64,000 nucleotides of DNA from Streptomyces sp. CB01373 (GTDB taxonomy: Bacteria > Actinomycetota > Actinomycetes > Streptomycetales > Streptomycetaceae). Numbering within the stretch: position 1 is the first letter of the stretch; each line of letters opens with the position of its first letter. Of the stretch, positions 8,962-17,034 are shown piece by piece. The stretch spans positions 62,001 through 126,000 of the forward strand of contig NZ_NNBK01000004.1 of NCBI RefSeq assembly GCF_002803075.1, written 5' to 3'. The translations under genes and the position numbers were made by a program. The notes below the pieces were generated by a model. It did not search any database. It had not been told where the DNA came from and saw only the letters and a list, made by a program, of their open reading frames with translations.

Positions 8962-9771
8962 ATGAGACGAAGTTCCCGAATTTCCGCCTATGTCGGCTCT
9001 CTCCTCCTGACCCTCGCCCTCGCCCTGACCGGGGCGACGACGGCGCAGGCGTCCCAACTGGCGGCGACCGGGCCGTATGTGGCCCTCGGCGACTCCTACT
9101 CCTCCGGTGTGGGCGCCGGCAGCTACATCAGCTCCAGCGGCAGTTGCAACCGCAGTACGAACGCGTACCCCTACCTGTGGAACGCCGCCCACTCCCCGTC
9201 CTCGTTCTCGTTCAACGCCTGCTCGGGCGCCAGGACCGACGACGTGCTGGCCAACCAGCTCGGCTCGCTCAACTCCGCCACCGCCCTCGTCTCGATCACC
9301 GTCGGCGGCAACGACGCGGGATTCTCCGACGTCATGACGACCTGTGTGCTGCAGTCCGACAACGACTGCATCTCGCGGATCAACACCGCCAGGGCGTACG
9401 TCGACTCGACGCTGCCCGGCAAGCTGAACAACCTCTACTCGACGATCAGCGCCAAGGCCCCCAACGCGCGCGTGGTCGTCATCGGCTACCCCCGCTTCTA
9501 CCTGCTCGGACAGCTCTGCCTGGGCCTCAGCGAGGCCAAGCGCTCCGCCATCAACGGCGCCGCCGACTACATCGACGCCGCCACCGCCAAGATCGCCGCG
9601 AACCACGGCTTCGTCTTCGGCGACGTCCGCACCACCTTCACCGGCCACGAGATCTGCTCCGGCAGTTCCTGGCTGCACAGCGTCAACTGGCTCAGCATCG
9701 GCGAGTCGTACCACCCGACGGCGGCCGGCCACTCCGGCGGCTACCTCCCGGTGTTCACCAAGGCCGCCTGA
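8962..9771 (+). CDS. Secreted SGNH-hydrolase esterase/lipase
   Basis: 269 residues. ATG 8962 follows AGGGAGG at 8951-8957. Sec signal peptide about 1-31, with cleavage expected after TAQA. The family blocks are present: GDSYSSG with nucleophile Ser45 (block I), VGGNDAG with the oxyanion Asn (block III), and SYHPTAAGH with the catalytic His (block V). Six cysteines in the mature chain suit the three disulfides of the Streptomyces SGNH lipases. The S. coelicolor relative, which I recall as SCO1725, has arylesterase and true lipase activity. Monocistronic, ending at a strong terminator. Confidence 0.93.
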   Translation: MRRSSRISAYVGSLLLTLALALTGATTAQASQLAATGPYVALGDSYSSGVGAGSYISSSGSCNRSTNAYPYLWNAAHSPSSFSFNACSGARTDDVLANQLGSLNSATALVSITVGGNDAGFSDVMTTCVLQSDNDCISRINTARAYVDSTLPGKLNNLYSTISAKAPNARVVVIGYPRFYLLGQLCLGLSEAKRSAINGAADYIDAATAKIAANHGFVFGDVRTTFTGHEICSGSSWLHSVNWLSIGESYHPTAAGHSGGYLPVFTKAA

Positions 9772-9799
9772 CCCACCGTCACCACCAGGCCGTCTTCCC

Positions 9800-9845
9800 G
9801 GCCCGAAGCGGAGACTCCCGCCCGCAGGGGTCTCCGATTCGGGCC
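9800..9845. terminator. Bidirectional terminator between esterase and NicO genes
   Basis: Arms 9800-9818 and 9827-9845 form a 19-bp stem with two mismatches and an 8-nt loop, beginning GGCCCGAA. It lies between convergent genes ending at 9771 and 9878, so it can stop both transcripts. Confidence 0.8.
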
Positions 9846-9877
9846 GATCCGTTCCGGGACCCCCGGACGACGACGGC

Positions 9878-11386
9878 TCAGCCCAGCGCCGCCGCCGCCC
9901 CCTTGAGCATCAGCCCGGCTCCCAGCGCGACGACCACGCAGGCCGACCCGAGCGGCGCGGACCTGCGCACCAGAGCCGCCGCCGGGCCCGCGGTCCAGCG
10001 GGGCCGCCCGTCCAGCAGCCGGTTCATCCCGCTGCCCAGCCTGACCACGGCGAACCCGGCCGCGGTGAGGGTCAGGGCGAGCCCGACGCCGTACGCCACC
10101 ACGAGCAGCAGCCCGAACCAGGCCTGCCCCATCGCCGCCGCGCCCACCAGGACCACCACGGCCGACGGACTGGGCACGAGCCCGCCGGCGAAACCCAGGA
10201 GCAGGGTGCCGCGGAGCGTGGGGACGGCGGGGTGGGTGTGGGTGTGGCCGCCGTGGGTGTGTTCCAGGCCGTGGTCGTGATCGTGGCTGTGGGTGTGCCC
10301 GTGTCCATGACTGTGCCCATGCCCATGCCCATGCCCGTGGCTGTGCCCGTGGTCGCGGTGGCGCCAGGCGCGGCGTACGAGGGCGGCGCCCCCCAGGGTG
10401 ACCAGGACGCCGCTCGCGATGCCCAGCCAGGCGATCACCGACGGCGCGGCCGCGGAACCGGCGGCGACCAGCAGCCCGAGGGCGACCACGCCAAGAGTGT
10501 GCGTGACGGTCACCGAGGCGGCCAGCGGCAGCACGTCCCGCATACGGGCCCGGCCGCCCCGCGCCGCAGCCATCGCCGCCATCACGGTCTTGCCGTGGCC
10601 GGGGGCCAGAGCGTGCAGGGCGCCGAGCCCGACCGCGACGGCCAGGGCGAGGGCGGCGAAGCCGAGGGTGAGGTCGTGCCGGGCGACCAGGTCGTCCAGG
10701 GCCCGCGTCCAGCGGTCGGCGCCGCGGGGCAGCACGGAGGCGGCGGGCGCGTCGCGCCGGTCGTCGGCGAGCGCGGGGCCGCCCGGCCGCACCCGCAGGG
10801 ACGCGGCGGCGGTGTCGGCGGGGGAGGACAACAACTGCGCCGGATAGCCGGTCAGTTCATGCGACACGGAGGTCGTCGGCACGTCGGACGCGGTGAGCGT
10901 CATCCGGTCGCCGCGTGCCGTGATCTCCCGCCAGCCGGGCCCGGACGCCGCCTCCGCGCCCCGGAAGCCGACGGCGACGGTGGCGTCCTCGGGCAGCGGC
11001 GCGCTCAGCCCGCACTCCACCCGGAGGGTGTCGAGCCCCGCCTGGCCGGGGCGCACGCGCGCGTGGCTGCTGTGCGCGGTGAGCGCGACCCCGCGTCCGT
11101 CGACGGTGACGGCGCTGTCCCGCGCGGCCTTCTCGCACCGCTGCCGGGCCCACGCGGCGAGGCCGGTCCGCTCGATGTCCGGCTTGGCCTGGGTCGCCGG
11201 GATCTCGGCGAGGTCCTCGACGTGTTCCACGCGGAGCGCGCCGGGGGAGGCGACCAGTCCGTCGTAGCGGTTGACGGTGAAGTTCCCGAGCGGGTGGGCG
11301 CTCGCGGCGCCGGCCGGGACGAGGACGAGCGCGCAGGCCGCGGTGAGGGCGGCCGCGGCGGCGCGGAGCGTACGGAGGTGCTTCAC
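9878..11386 (-). CDS. NicO/RcnA-family nickel-cobalt exporter with His-rich loop
   Basis: 502 residues from GTG 11386, which overlaps the TPR gene stop (GTGA). A signal peptide (about 1-28) leads an extracytoplasmic domain starting HPLGNFTVNRYDGL. From about residue 220 there are six or more membrane helices. LGALHALAPGHGKTVMAA is the HxxxPxHGK-type signature of NicO/RcnA exporters. Residues about 340-387 form a loop of HGHSHGH repeats, a metal-binding sensor/delivery loop. The family expels Ni2+/Co2+. Coupling to the TPR and DUF4331 genes suggests one operon. Export rather than uptake is inferred from the motif and the His loop. Confidence 0.85.
   Translation of the reverse strand: MKHLRTLRAAAAALTAACALVLVPAGAASAHPLGNFTVNRYDGLVASPGALRVEHVEDLAEIPATQAKPDIERTGLAAWARQRCEKAARDSAVTVDGRGVALTAHSSHARVRPGQAGLDTLRVECGLSAPLPEDATVAVGFRGAEAASGPGWREITARGDRMTLTASDVPTTSVSHELTGYPAQLLSSPADTAAASLRVRPGGPALADDRRDAPAASVLPRGADRWTRALDDLVARHDLTLGFAALALAVAVGLGALHALAPGHGKTVMAAMAAARGGRARMRDVLPLAASVTVTHTLGVVALGLLVAAGSAAAPSVIAWLGIASGVLVTLGGAALVRRAWRHRDHGHSHGHGHGHGHSHGHGHTHSHDHDHGLEHTHGGHTHTHPAVPTLRGTLLLGFAGGLVPSPSAVVVLVGAAAMGQAWFGLLLVVAYGVGLALTLTAAGFAVVRLGSGMNRLLDGRPRWTAGPAAALVRRSAPLGSACVVVALGAGLMLKGAAAALG
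10225..10367 (-). repeat. Histidine/glycine codon repeat inside the NicO gene
   Basis: Alternating His/Gly/Ser/Asp codons encode the metal-binding loop at about residues 340-387 of the exporter. The near-tandem 6-bp units (GGGCAT/GGCCAC types) may vary in number between strains. Confidence 0.7.
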
Positions 11387-13041
11387 CGTGCTGCCTCCAG
11401 GGACTTCAGGGCCGTACGTGCGGCACGGGCTCCCAGCGGCGAGAAGCCCGGGTTCAGCCGCAGGGCGGCGGTCAGGTGGGTGCGGGCGTCGTCGTCGTGG
11501 CCGGTGGCGCGCTCGATCATGCCGCGGTGGTAGAGGAGCGCGGCGTTGCGGTAGCCGGTGGCCGTGGCCTGCCGGGCGTGGGTGAGGGCCTCCTGGGCGC
11601 GGCCGTTCCGGTACAGCGCCCAGGCGAGCGCGTCCGCGGTGTGCACGGTGTGCCGGCGGGCCCACTCGGCACGGGCCGCGCGCAGCGCCGCCCCGGTGTC
11701 GCCGTGGTCGGCCGCCGCGAGCGCGGTGTCGAGGTCCGCGTTGACGCCGCCCGCGCGGGCGAGCGCGATCCAGGCGTCGACGAGGGCGTACTGGTTCTCC
11801 GCCTCCGCCCGGTCCCCGGTGGCGGCGCGGGTCTCGTACAGCTCCCCGAGTTCGACGAGCGGACCGGGCAGCGGGTAGCGGGAGACGACGTCCTCCAGGT
11901 CCCTGACGGCGTCGGCGCGGTCACCGCTCGCCGCCCGGGCGCGGGCGCGGCCCTCCAGAGCGGGCAGGTAGCCGTCGTCGGCGGCCAGGGCCCGCGCGTA
12001 GTGGCCGAGGGCTTCCTTGTACTCACCCTGGTTCCAGGCGAGTTGGCCGAGCTGGGTGGCGACGTAGGCGATGTCGCCGCGGGCGGTGGCGGAGGCGAGC
12101 GCCTGCTCGAGGACGCGGCGGGCGGTGGTGACGTCGCCGCGCAGTTCGCGCACGTAGGCGTAGCGCGTGAAGACCGGTACGCCCGGGCGCCGGGCGTCGG
12201 CGGTGTCGGCGGCCTCGGACGCCTCGTCGTACCGGCCGAGTTCCACGAGGGCGTCGATACGGGAGCACAGGGCGCGTTCGCTGTAGGGGTTCTGCTTCAG
12301 GGCCCGGTCCGCGTGGGCCAGGGCGCCGGCGAAGTCGTGCCGGGCGGCGGCGAGGGCGGCGCGGCCGGCGAGGGCCTGTTCGTTTTTGGGCGCCAGCTCC
12401 AGCGACCGTGCCAGCGCCTTCTCGGCCTGCGGGTACCGCGCGGGGTCGCCCTTGGTCCGCGCCTCCTCGACGTAGGCGAGCCCGAGGGCGGCCCATCCGC
12501 CGTGGTCCTTGGGCTGCGCCCGGAGATGCGCCTGAAGGGATGCGACGTCGGCGCCGCGACTTCCGCCGACGAGCGGTTCCGGCGCACCGGCCGCGTGGCC
12601 GGCCGCCCCACGGCCGTCCCGCGCCGCCCCCACGGCCAGAGCGCTCCCGGTCATGACCACGGCCAGCAGCACCACCATGCCGGCCATCGGCCCCCACCGC
12701 CGCCGACGCCCCTTCCCGCCGCCGCGCCCGTCCAGGGGTGCCGGAGCGGTGACGGTGTTGCCGTGGGGGTCTTCGGCCCCGCGTTCCCGCGCGGCGGTGG
12801 TGCCGTCCTGCGAACCTTCGGCCTCGCGCTCGGCGGGGGTGGCGGGGGCGTCGTCCCGCGGGTCTTCGGCTCCGGGCTCCGCCGGGGCCGTGGGGGTGTC
12901 CTCGTGCGGGTGTTCGCGGTGGTCCTCCCTCGGCGGGGCCGCCGGGACACGGTCGTGCTCCGGGGGTCGGGGTTCCGGGGGCGGCGTCGGGCCCGTGGCG
13001 TGTTCGTCGTTCGAAGGGGTGGGGTCGTCGCGCCGGGCCAT
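11383..13041 (-). CDS. Membrane-anchored TPR-repeat protein
   Basis: 552 residues. ATG 13041 follows AAGGAGAGGG. Residues 1-115 are a charged Pro/Glu-rich cytosolic tail; residues about 117-138 are the single membrane helix (MAGMVVLLAVVMTGSALAVG). The rest is TPR-type helical repeats, e.g. HLRAQPKDHGGWAALGLAYVE and ALARSLELAPKNEQALAGRA, ending LNPGFSPLGARAAR. The topology puts the repeats outside the membrane, where they could bind the DUF4331 protein or the exporter's outer domain. Overlap with the NicO start implies co-translation. Confidence 0.85.
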   Translation of the reverse strand: MARRDDPTPSNDEHATGPTPPPEPRPPEHDRVPAAPPREDHREHPHEDTPTAPAEPGAEDPRDDAPATPAEREAEGSQDGTTAARERGAEDPHGNTVTAPAPLDGRGGGKGRRRRWGPMAGMVVLLAVVMTGSALAVGAARDGRGAAGHAAGAPEPLVGGSRGADVASLQAHLRAQPKDHGGWAALGLAYVEEARTKGDPARYPQAEKALARSLELAPKNEQALAGRAALAAARHDFAGALAHADRALKQNPYSERALCSRIDALVELGRYDEASEAADTADARRPGVPVFTRYAYVRELRGDVTTARRVLEQALASATARGDIAYVATQLGQLAWNQGEYKEALGHYARALAADDGYLPALEGRARARAASGDRADAVRDLEDVVSRYPLPGPLVELGELYETRAATGDRAEAENQYALVDAWIALARAGGVNADLDTALAAADHGDTGAALRAARAEWARRHTVHTADALAWALYRNGRAQEALTHARQATATGYRNAALLYHRGMIERATGHDDDARTHLTAALRLNPGFSPLGARAARTALKSLEAAR

Positions 13042-13165
13042 GCCCTCTCCTTGGTCGCCTCAGTGGTTCGGGCCGTGTCCGAGGTACGGCCGTGGGGTGG
13101 GCGGCGCGGCCCGCGTCGTGGGGGATGGGTGGAACGCGGACCGCGCCGGTCGGTGGGGGTGTGGG

Positions 13166-14725
13166 TCAGTACGCGCGCTGCGAGCGGCGGCGCCACCAGG
13201 ACAGGCCCGTGCCGAGCAGCAGGACTCCGGCCGCTCCCGCGGCCGCCGAACCGGCCATCAGCATCGTGTCGCCGGAGCCGCCCTTGGGCCGCAACGCGTC
13301 GGCCAGCCCGCTGCGCACGTCCGCGCTCGTGCCCGCGGCGGCCCGTGCCTGCGAACCGGACGCCGGCTCGGCCACGTACGGGAAGGAGTTCTCGAACTCC
13401 CTGTCGTTCGCGTCGACCCCGTCGCTCAGGTCGTTCTTGGCGCCGAGCAGCGCGCCCTCCATCACCAGGAGCGCGGCGTCGACCACGTCGTCGCTGAGCC
13501 GGCGGCCGTTCGGGAAGCCCGCGGTGTCGCCGTCGAGGACGCCAAGACGCTTCGGGTGCGGGCTCGGCGCGATCGAGGTGTTCAGCCGCAGCTGCTCCGA
13601 AGGCCTCACGTACGGCGGCTGGTTGAGGTCCTTCACGCCCTTGAGGAACACCTCCACGAGATCGTCGCGCGGCTCGGCGGGCGCCTTGATGTCGTAGATC
13701 TGCTCGATGAGCTTCGGCAGCTCGGGATGGGTGACGTTCCCCAGGAACTGCGCGTCGCCGTCCGGCGAGGACGCGTTGAACGTGTCCTTGTCCTTCTGCG
13801 GGTTGACGACCTCGTTGACGAGCGGGTTGCCCAGGCGCGAGACCTGCGTGAAGGCGCCGCGGGCGTTCTTGCGCTGCGTCGTCGACCAGATGCCCACAAC
13901 CGGCTGCCCGGCCGACTGGCGGATCAGGTCGTTCGGCACCTGGAGGGCGATCGTATTGACGTTGTAGCCGGCGAGCGTGTCGTTGCCGACCTCGGAGAGG
14001 TCACCGCCGTACAGCAGGTCGAAGACGCGCAGGTCCGCGAAGAACGGGTCGTCGGCCTGTCCGGCGAACGTCGCCGCGCCCGCCGCCGTCCGGTGGACGG
14101 CCTGCTTGCGCAGTTCGCCGTAGTCCGGCATCGACGCCTTGCCGACGTTCGACGGTGCCACCGGCACAGCGTCCGCCAGCCGTGTCCTGGACACCTGCCT
14201 GTGGTGGCGGAACTTGATCAGGTCGACGTCGTAGGTCTGGGTCACGTTCAGGTTCGGGTCGTCCAGGCTGTGCACCGGACCCGTGTTGTAGAGGAACGTG
14301 TTCTTGTTCTTGACGTGCGTCCTGAACGTGTACCGGAAGATCAGGTCGCTCTGCGCGTCACCGTCGTTGTCGATGTGCAGGTCGTACTGGGCGTCGTCCG
14401 CGAACGTGTAGAAGTTCGGACCCCCGGCCGGCTCCTCGAACGGTATCCAGTTCGCCACGATGGTCGTCGTGTCGGGCTTGTCCGGACTGACGAACGCGTA
14501 CAGGTCCGTGTTGTCGTACTGCGGTGTGCCCGAGATGAGCGGCGCCTCCCGGTGGCTGGAGGCCGCGGCCCGCCCGGGTTCGAGCACGGCCGTGCCGGCG
14601 GCCGCGAGACTTCCGGCGGCCAGCGCGCCGCAGAGGAGAGAGGCGAGGCCTCTGCGTCCCTCCCCGGGAGCCGAACGCCTGGGGGCGCCCCCGCCGCGCC
14701 TGGGGAGACTGGGGAAACTTGTCAT
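13166..14725 (-). CDS. DUF4331 secreted, C-terminally anchored protein
   Basis: 519 residues. An Arg-rich leader and hydrophobic stretch (about 25-50) end near AAASSHREAPLISGTPQYDNTDLYAF, the usual start of mature DUF4331 proteins. The fold covers most of the chain. Residues about 490-512 form a membrane helix followed by WWRRRSQRAY, so it is probably held at the outer face of the membrane. The biochemical role of DUF4331 is unknown to me. First gene of the run to TPR and NicO (124 bp before TPR). A SigK-like promoter lies 41 bp upstream, so it is probably the main target of the divergent sigma factor. Confidence 0.88.
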   Translation of the reverse strand: MTSFPSLPRRGGGAPRRSAPGEGRRGLASLLCGALAAGSLAAAGTAVLEPGRAAASSHREAPLISGTPQYDNTDLYAFVSPDKPDTTTIVANWIPFEEPAGGPNFYTFADDAQYDLHIDNDGDAQSDLIFRYTFRTHVKNKNTFLYNTGPVHSLDDPNLNVTQTYDVDLIKFRHHRQVSRTRLADAVPVAPSNVGKASMPDYGELRKQAVHRTAAGAATFAGQADDPFFADLRVFDLLYGGDLSEVGNDTLAGYNVNTIALQVPNDLIRQSAGQPVVGIWSTTQRKNARGAFTQVSRLGNPLVNEVVNPQKDKDTFNASSPDGDAQFLGNVTHPELPKLIEQIYDIKAPAEPRDDLVEVFLKGVKDLNQPPYVRPSEQLRLNTSIAPSPHPKRLGVLDGDTAGFPNGRRLSDDVVDAALLVMEGALLGAKNDLSDGVDANDREFENSFPYVAEPASGSQARAAAGTSADVRSGLADALRPKGGSGDTMLMAGSAAAGAAGVLLLGTGLSWWRRRSQRAY

Positions 14726-14765
14726 GCCGATCCGTCCTCAGTGCCGACTTGCCTGTCGCATGGGG

Positions 14766-14792
14766 ATTCGGAGACCGGGCCGGTCCGGATGG
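14766..14792 (-). promoter_or_regulatory. SigK-type promoter of the DUF4331-TPR-NicO genes
   Basis: On the minus strand CCATCC (14792-14787), a 15-nt spacer and CCGAAT (14771-14766) match both hexamers described for M. tuberculosis SigK promoters; I recall a 16-17 nt spacer there, so this one is slightly short. The -10 ends 41 bp before the DUF4331 ATG. The divergent gene encodes a SigK-type factor, which fits. Confidence 0.65.
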
Positions 14793-14933
14793 GTCCGTCA
14801 CCGGATTTCTTTTCTTCCGGTCCGACCCGCGTTTTCGGCCCGCCGATCCGTACCTCTTCAGAGGGGCGCGCACGCAGCACGCCCCGCGTGCGCGAGGACG
14901 GGCCCACTGCGGCCGGCGGAGAGGGGACGGCGG

Positions 14934-15476
14934 GTGGAGGCGGACGAGCTTCTGGTGCTCGTGGCGGGGGGCGACCACAACGCGTTCGAGGAGCTGTACG
15001 GGCTGGTGTCCGGGCCCATCTACGGCCTGGTGCGGCGCGTGGTGCGCGACCCCGCCCAGTCCGAGGAGGTCGCGCAGGAGGTGCTGCTCGAACTGTGGCG
15101 CTCCGCCCCGAGGTTCGACCCCGGACGGGGCAGCGCCCTGTCCTGGGTGCTCACCCTCGCCCACCGCCGCGCCGTCGACCGGGTGCGCAGCGCCCGCGCC
15201 GCGGGCGAGCGGGAGCAGCGCGAGGCCGCGCGCGCCGCGTCGCCCGCCTTCGACCACGTCGCCGAGGAGGTCGAGGCAGGCCTGGAACGCGAGTGGGTAC
15301 GGCGCTGCCTGGACCGCCTCACCGCCCGGCAACGCCAGTCCGTCACCCTCGCCTACTACGACGGCTATACGTACCGTGAAGTGGCCGAGCGGCTGTCCCT
15401 GCCGCTGGGCACGGTCAAGACGCGGATGCGCGACGGGCTCATCCGGCTGCGTGAATGCCTGGGATGTGCCGCATGA
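14934..15476 (+). CDS. sigK: ECF sigma factor, SigK type
   Basis: 180 residues from GTG 14934, with GGAGAGG 9 nt upstream. Region 2 is FEELYGLVSGPIYGLVRRVV to WVLTLAHRRAVDRVRS. Region 4 is LTARQRQSVTLAYYDGYTYREVAERL with the helix-turn-helix LPLGTVKTRMRDGLIRLRE. It aligns well with mycobacterial SigK, including Cys125 and Cys175, whose counterparts (C133/C183) form the redox-sensitive disulfide in that protein; an extra Cys178 is present. The next gene overlaps by ATGA and encodes the anti-sigma factor. Likely targets: the divergent DUF4331-TPR-NicO genes. The symbol is by homology, not a studied name in this organism. Confidence 0.88.
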   Translation: MEADELLVLVAGGDHNAFEELYGLVSGPIYGLVRRVVRDPAQSEEVAQEVLLELWRSAPRFDPGRGSALSWVLTLAHRRAVDRVRSARAAGEREQREAARAASPAFDHVAEEVEAGLEREWVRRCLDRLTARQRQSVTLAYYDGYTYREVAERLSLPLGTVKTRMRDGLIRLRECLGCAA

Positions 15477-16285
15477 GCCTGCTCGACCGCCTGCTGCGAC
15501 GCGAGGACCCGCACTCCCTCGCAGCGCCCTACGCCCTCAACGCGCTGGAACCGGCCGAACGGGTCCGCTTCGAGAAGCACCTGCGGAACTGCCCCGCGTG
15601 CGCCACCCAGGTGCGGGCCCTGGCCGAGGACGCGGTGCGTCTGGCCCGGTCCACCGCTGTACCGGCGCCCGCCGCGCTGCGCGAGCGGGTGCTGGCCGCG
15701 GTGCGCGACATCCCTCAGGACCCCGCGCCGGCGCGGGAGCGCACGCCCCAACTGCCGCCGCACGTCTGGGGCACCCGGCCGCCGCCCACGCGCACCCGTG
15801 CGCCCCGGCCGCGCCCCCTGTTCGTGCCGTTCGCCACGGTGACGGCCGCCGCGGCCCTCGTCGTGGCGGCGCTCTTCGCCGTCCAGGCGAACCGGACCCA
15901 GGATGAACTGGCGGCCCAGCAAAACCGCGCACGTGAGATCGACCACGTCCTCGCCGCACCGGACACACGGGCCGCCACCAGCCTGGACGCGCAGGGCCGC
16001 AGTATAGGAGTGATCGCTTCCGCCTCCCGGGGACGGGCCGTGGTGACCCTGGGCGGGTACGCGGACCCGCCCAGCGGCCGAGTGCGCCAACTGTGGGTCA
16101 TGCGCCCCGGCGCGCCACCGCGCTCCCTCGGCCTGTTCGCGGATGACGCGCCCCTGGTCGTCGTGGGTCTCACCCGGTCGGCTGCATCACTGGCCGTGAC
16201 AGTGGAGCCCGACGGGGGGTCACCTCAGCCCACTACGCAACCAATTGTTCAACTCGCCTTGAAATCTGTCGGATTCGGAGAGTAA
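15473..16285 (+). CDS. rskA: RskA-like membrane anti-sigma factor
   Basis: 270 residues; ATG 15473 overlaps the sigma stop (ATGA). The N-terminal sigma-binding region (HSLAAPYALNALEPAERVRFEKHL) contains a zinc anti-sigma signature H-x3-C-x2-C at His36, Cys40 and Cys43. A Pro/Arg-rich stretch leads to one membrane helix at about 118-138 (FVPFATVTAAAALVVAALFAV), and the remaining C-terminal domain is extracytoplasmic and RskA-like. It should hold SigK at the membrane until a signal, possibly proteolysis or thiol oxidation, frees it. Confidence 0.9.
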   Translation: MSLLDRLLRREDPHSLAAPYALNALEPAERVRFEKHLRNCPACATQVRALAEDAVRLARSTAVPAPAALRERVLAAVRDIPQDPAPARERTPQLPPHVWGTRPPPTRTRAPRPRPLFVPFATVTAAAALVVAALFAVQANRTQDELAAQQNRAREIDHVLAAPDTRAATSLDAQGRSIGVIASASRGRAVVTLGGYADPPSGRVRQLWVMRPGAPPRSLGLFADDAPLVVVGLTRSAASLAVTVEPDGGSPQPTTQPIVQLALKSVGFGE

Positions 16286-16400
16286 TCGTCAACACCCCTC
16301 CAGGGAAGGTGAATCCTGGCACCGCGATACACGAGTGCCCCAACGGGGCGATAGGGTTACCCTGCCCGGGCCGGGTGGACTCGTACGGGTGGGGAGTGAC

Positions 16401-16667
16401 ATGGAGCAGATAACAGTGCGCAGCAGGGCCAGGATCCCTGCGATCACTTGCGGGAGCAGCGCGACCAGCTCGCGTCTCGACCGCCATCTGTCGGTGCTGG
16501 CCGGCCCAGCCGTGCCGCAGCGGGAGACGGCCGAGGCGACGTCGCTGATGCGCGAGCTGACCGCACGTGGTCCGCACGACCGCACGGGCAGGCGCGCCCG
16601 GGTCCACCGCGTGTCGCTGTTCGCACCGCTGCGCCGGCTGCGCCGCTCGCTGTTCGGCGCGCGCTGA
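16401..16667 (+). CDS. Small basic conserved hypothetical protein
   Basis: 88 residues from ATG 16401, with GGGGAG 4 nt upstream and a TAGGGT hexamer at 16352-16357 as possible -10. The chain is Arg-rich and ends SLFAPLRRLRRSLFGAR. No membrane helix, signal peptide or known domain. Coding is supported by the ribosome site and codon bias; it is transcribed in the same direction as the anti-sigma gene, 115 bp downstream, and may be separate. Confidence 0.6.
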   Translation: MEQITVRSRARIPAITCGSSATSSRLDRHLSVLAGPAVPQRETAEATSLMRELTARGPHDRTGRRARVHRVSLFAPLRRLRRSLFGAR

Positions 16668-17034
16668 GTCCCGGTCGGCGGCCGCCAAGCCGGCTCGTCC
16701 GACCCGCGTTCAGACCATCACGCCGTCCCGGCGCGGCGCCGCGATCCCGCCGTCCGTCATTCCCGCGGCACGCGGCGCCCCAGTGTGCTGTCCGAGCGCG
16801 GGTACTTCCCCGTGCCCGGCCCGGTCCCGCCCGGCAGCGTGATCGGCGGCAGCGGCGCCCTGAGCGGCCGACCGGCGTCCCCACCTCCCGCCACCGCTCC
16901 CGGGCCGCCGGTACACGTCCCTCGGACACACGCAGGCGATGCCCGCGCCCTCCAGCCGGGCGCCGTCATGGCCCTGTACAACTACGTCCCCCCCGGCAAG
17001 GGACGGGTTCGCGCCGCGCGGCTGAGGCAGCCCC
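16668..17034. other. 367-bp gap without a convincing gene
   Basis: Lies between the small basic gene and the end of the Type-ISP gene. Open frames here lack ribosome sites and run into the opposing gene. GC-rich, with no strong hairpin or repeat that I can see. Confidence 0.4.
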
